Below, piece by piece: positions 6,611-6,672 of a stretch of 6,672 bases of DNA. Under the pieces are notes generated by a model that was not told the origin of the DNA, did no database searches, and saw only the letters and a list, made by a program, of their open reading frames with translations. Origin of the DNA: Pseudomonadota bacterium (lineage in GTDB: Bacteria; Desulfobacterota; Syntrophia; Syntrophales; UBA5619); contig JAHJXP010000157.1 in assembly GCA_018827585.1 (NCBI GenBank), forward strand, positions 1 to 6,672, given 5' to 3'. The position numbers and the translations under genes are program-made. Each line of letters starts with the position of its first letter. Position 1 is the first letter of the stretch.

Positions 6611-6672
6611 CGGATCTTCCCTCCGGTCGAGACCATCCTCGCGGGAGGCCTGGGCAGCGAACCCGGCTCGGA
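6609..6672 (-). CDS. Possible C-terminal end of an upstream gene (partial)
   Basis: On the minus strand a frame open from the window edge ends with TGA overlapping the RusA-type ATG as ATGA (ending ...RMVSTGGKIR). A 4-bp stop/start overlap is common between co-directional phage or island genes and would imply translational coupling. Only 21 codons are visible, I do not recognise the product, and a frame this short can stay open by chance. Confidence 0.35.

Overview
The window joins a core bacterial chromosome segment to the integrase end of an integrated element. The host is probably a Gram-negative, GC-rich deltaproteobacterial-type organism (Desulfobacterota/Syntrophobacterota, Syntrophales-like). 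The evidence is the wording of MreB and of the PpiD-type membrane foldase, the mreB-mreC order, and the style of the intergenic palindromes. This assignment rests on family resemblance and not on any search.

Positions 1-1282 (minus strand) hold the cell-shape cluster: the first 21 codons of mreC run off the left edge, preceded by a complete mreB. A promoter-like TTGATA-N17-TATAGA lies upstream of mreB. The 425-bp gap between mreB and the divergent ppiD-like gene carries a palindrome-rich, MITE-like element bounded by inverted copies of CTTCGTAAAAAG. On the plus strand, 1708-3306 encodes a PpiD-type membrane-anchored periplasmic chaperone. It appears to have lost the parvulin domain that normally sits in the middle of the protein.

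Positions 3332-3646 are an RNA block: a perfect 20-bp hairpin, tRNA-Ala(GGC) on the minus strand and, from a back-to-back promoter, tRNA-Leu(CAA) on the plus strand. Both tRNAs encode their own CCA.

From about 3647 to the right edge lies a mobile element (prophage or integrative island). All its genes run on the minus strand toward the tRNA. In transcription order they are: a possible upstream gene tail at the edge, a RusA-type Holliday-junction resolvase with a long Cys-containing C-terminal extension, two excisionase-type winged-helix DNA-binding proteins, an XRE-type helix-turn-helix protein, and a tyrosine integrase. The integrase stop codon is only 6 bp from the tRNA-Leu 3' end, so tRNA-Leu is the likely integration site. 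The other end of the element lies outside the window. Integrase and the small DNA-binding proteins would direct and control integration and excision, and RusA would process branched DNA during element replication or recombination.

The least ordinary items are the parvulin-less PpiD, the RusA fusion with its unrecognised Cys domain and hairpin-dense 3' end, and repeated TTGTAACC motifs near the attachment site.
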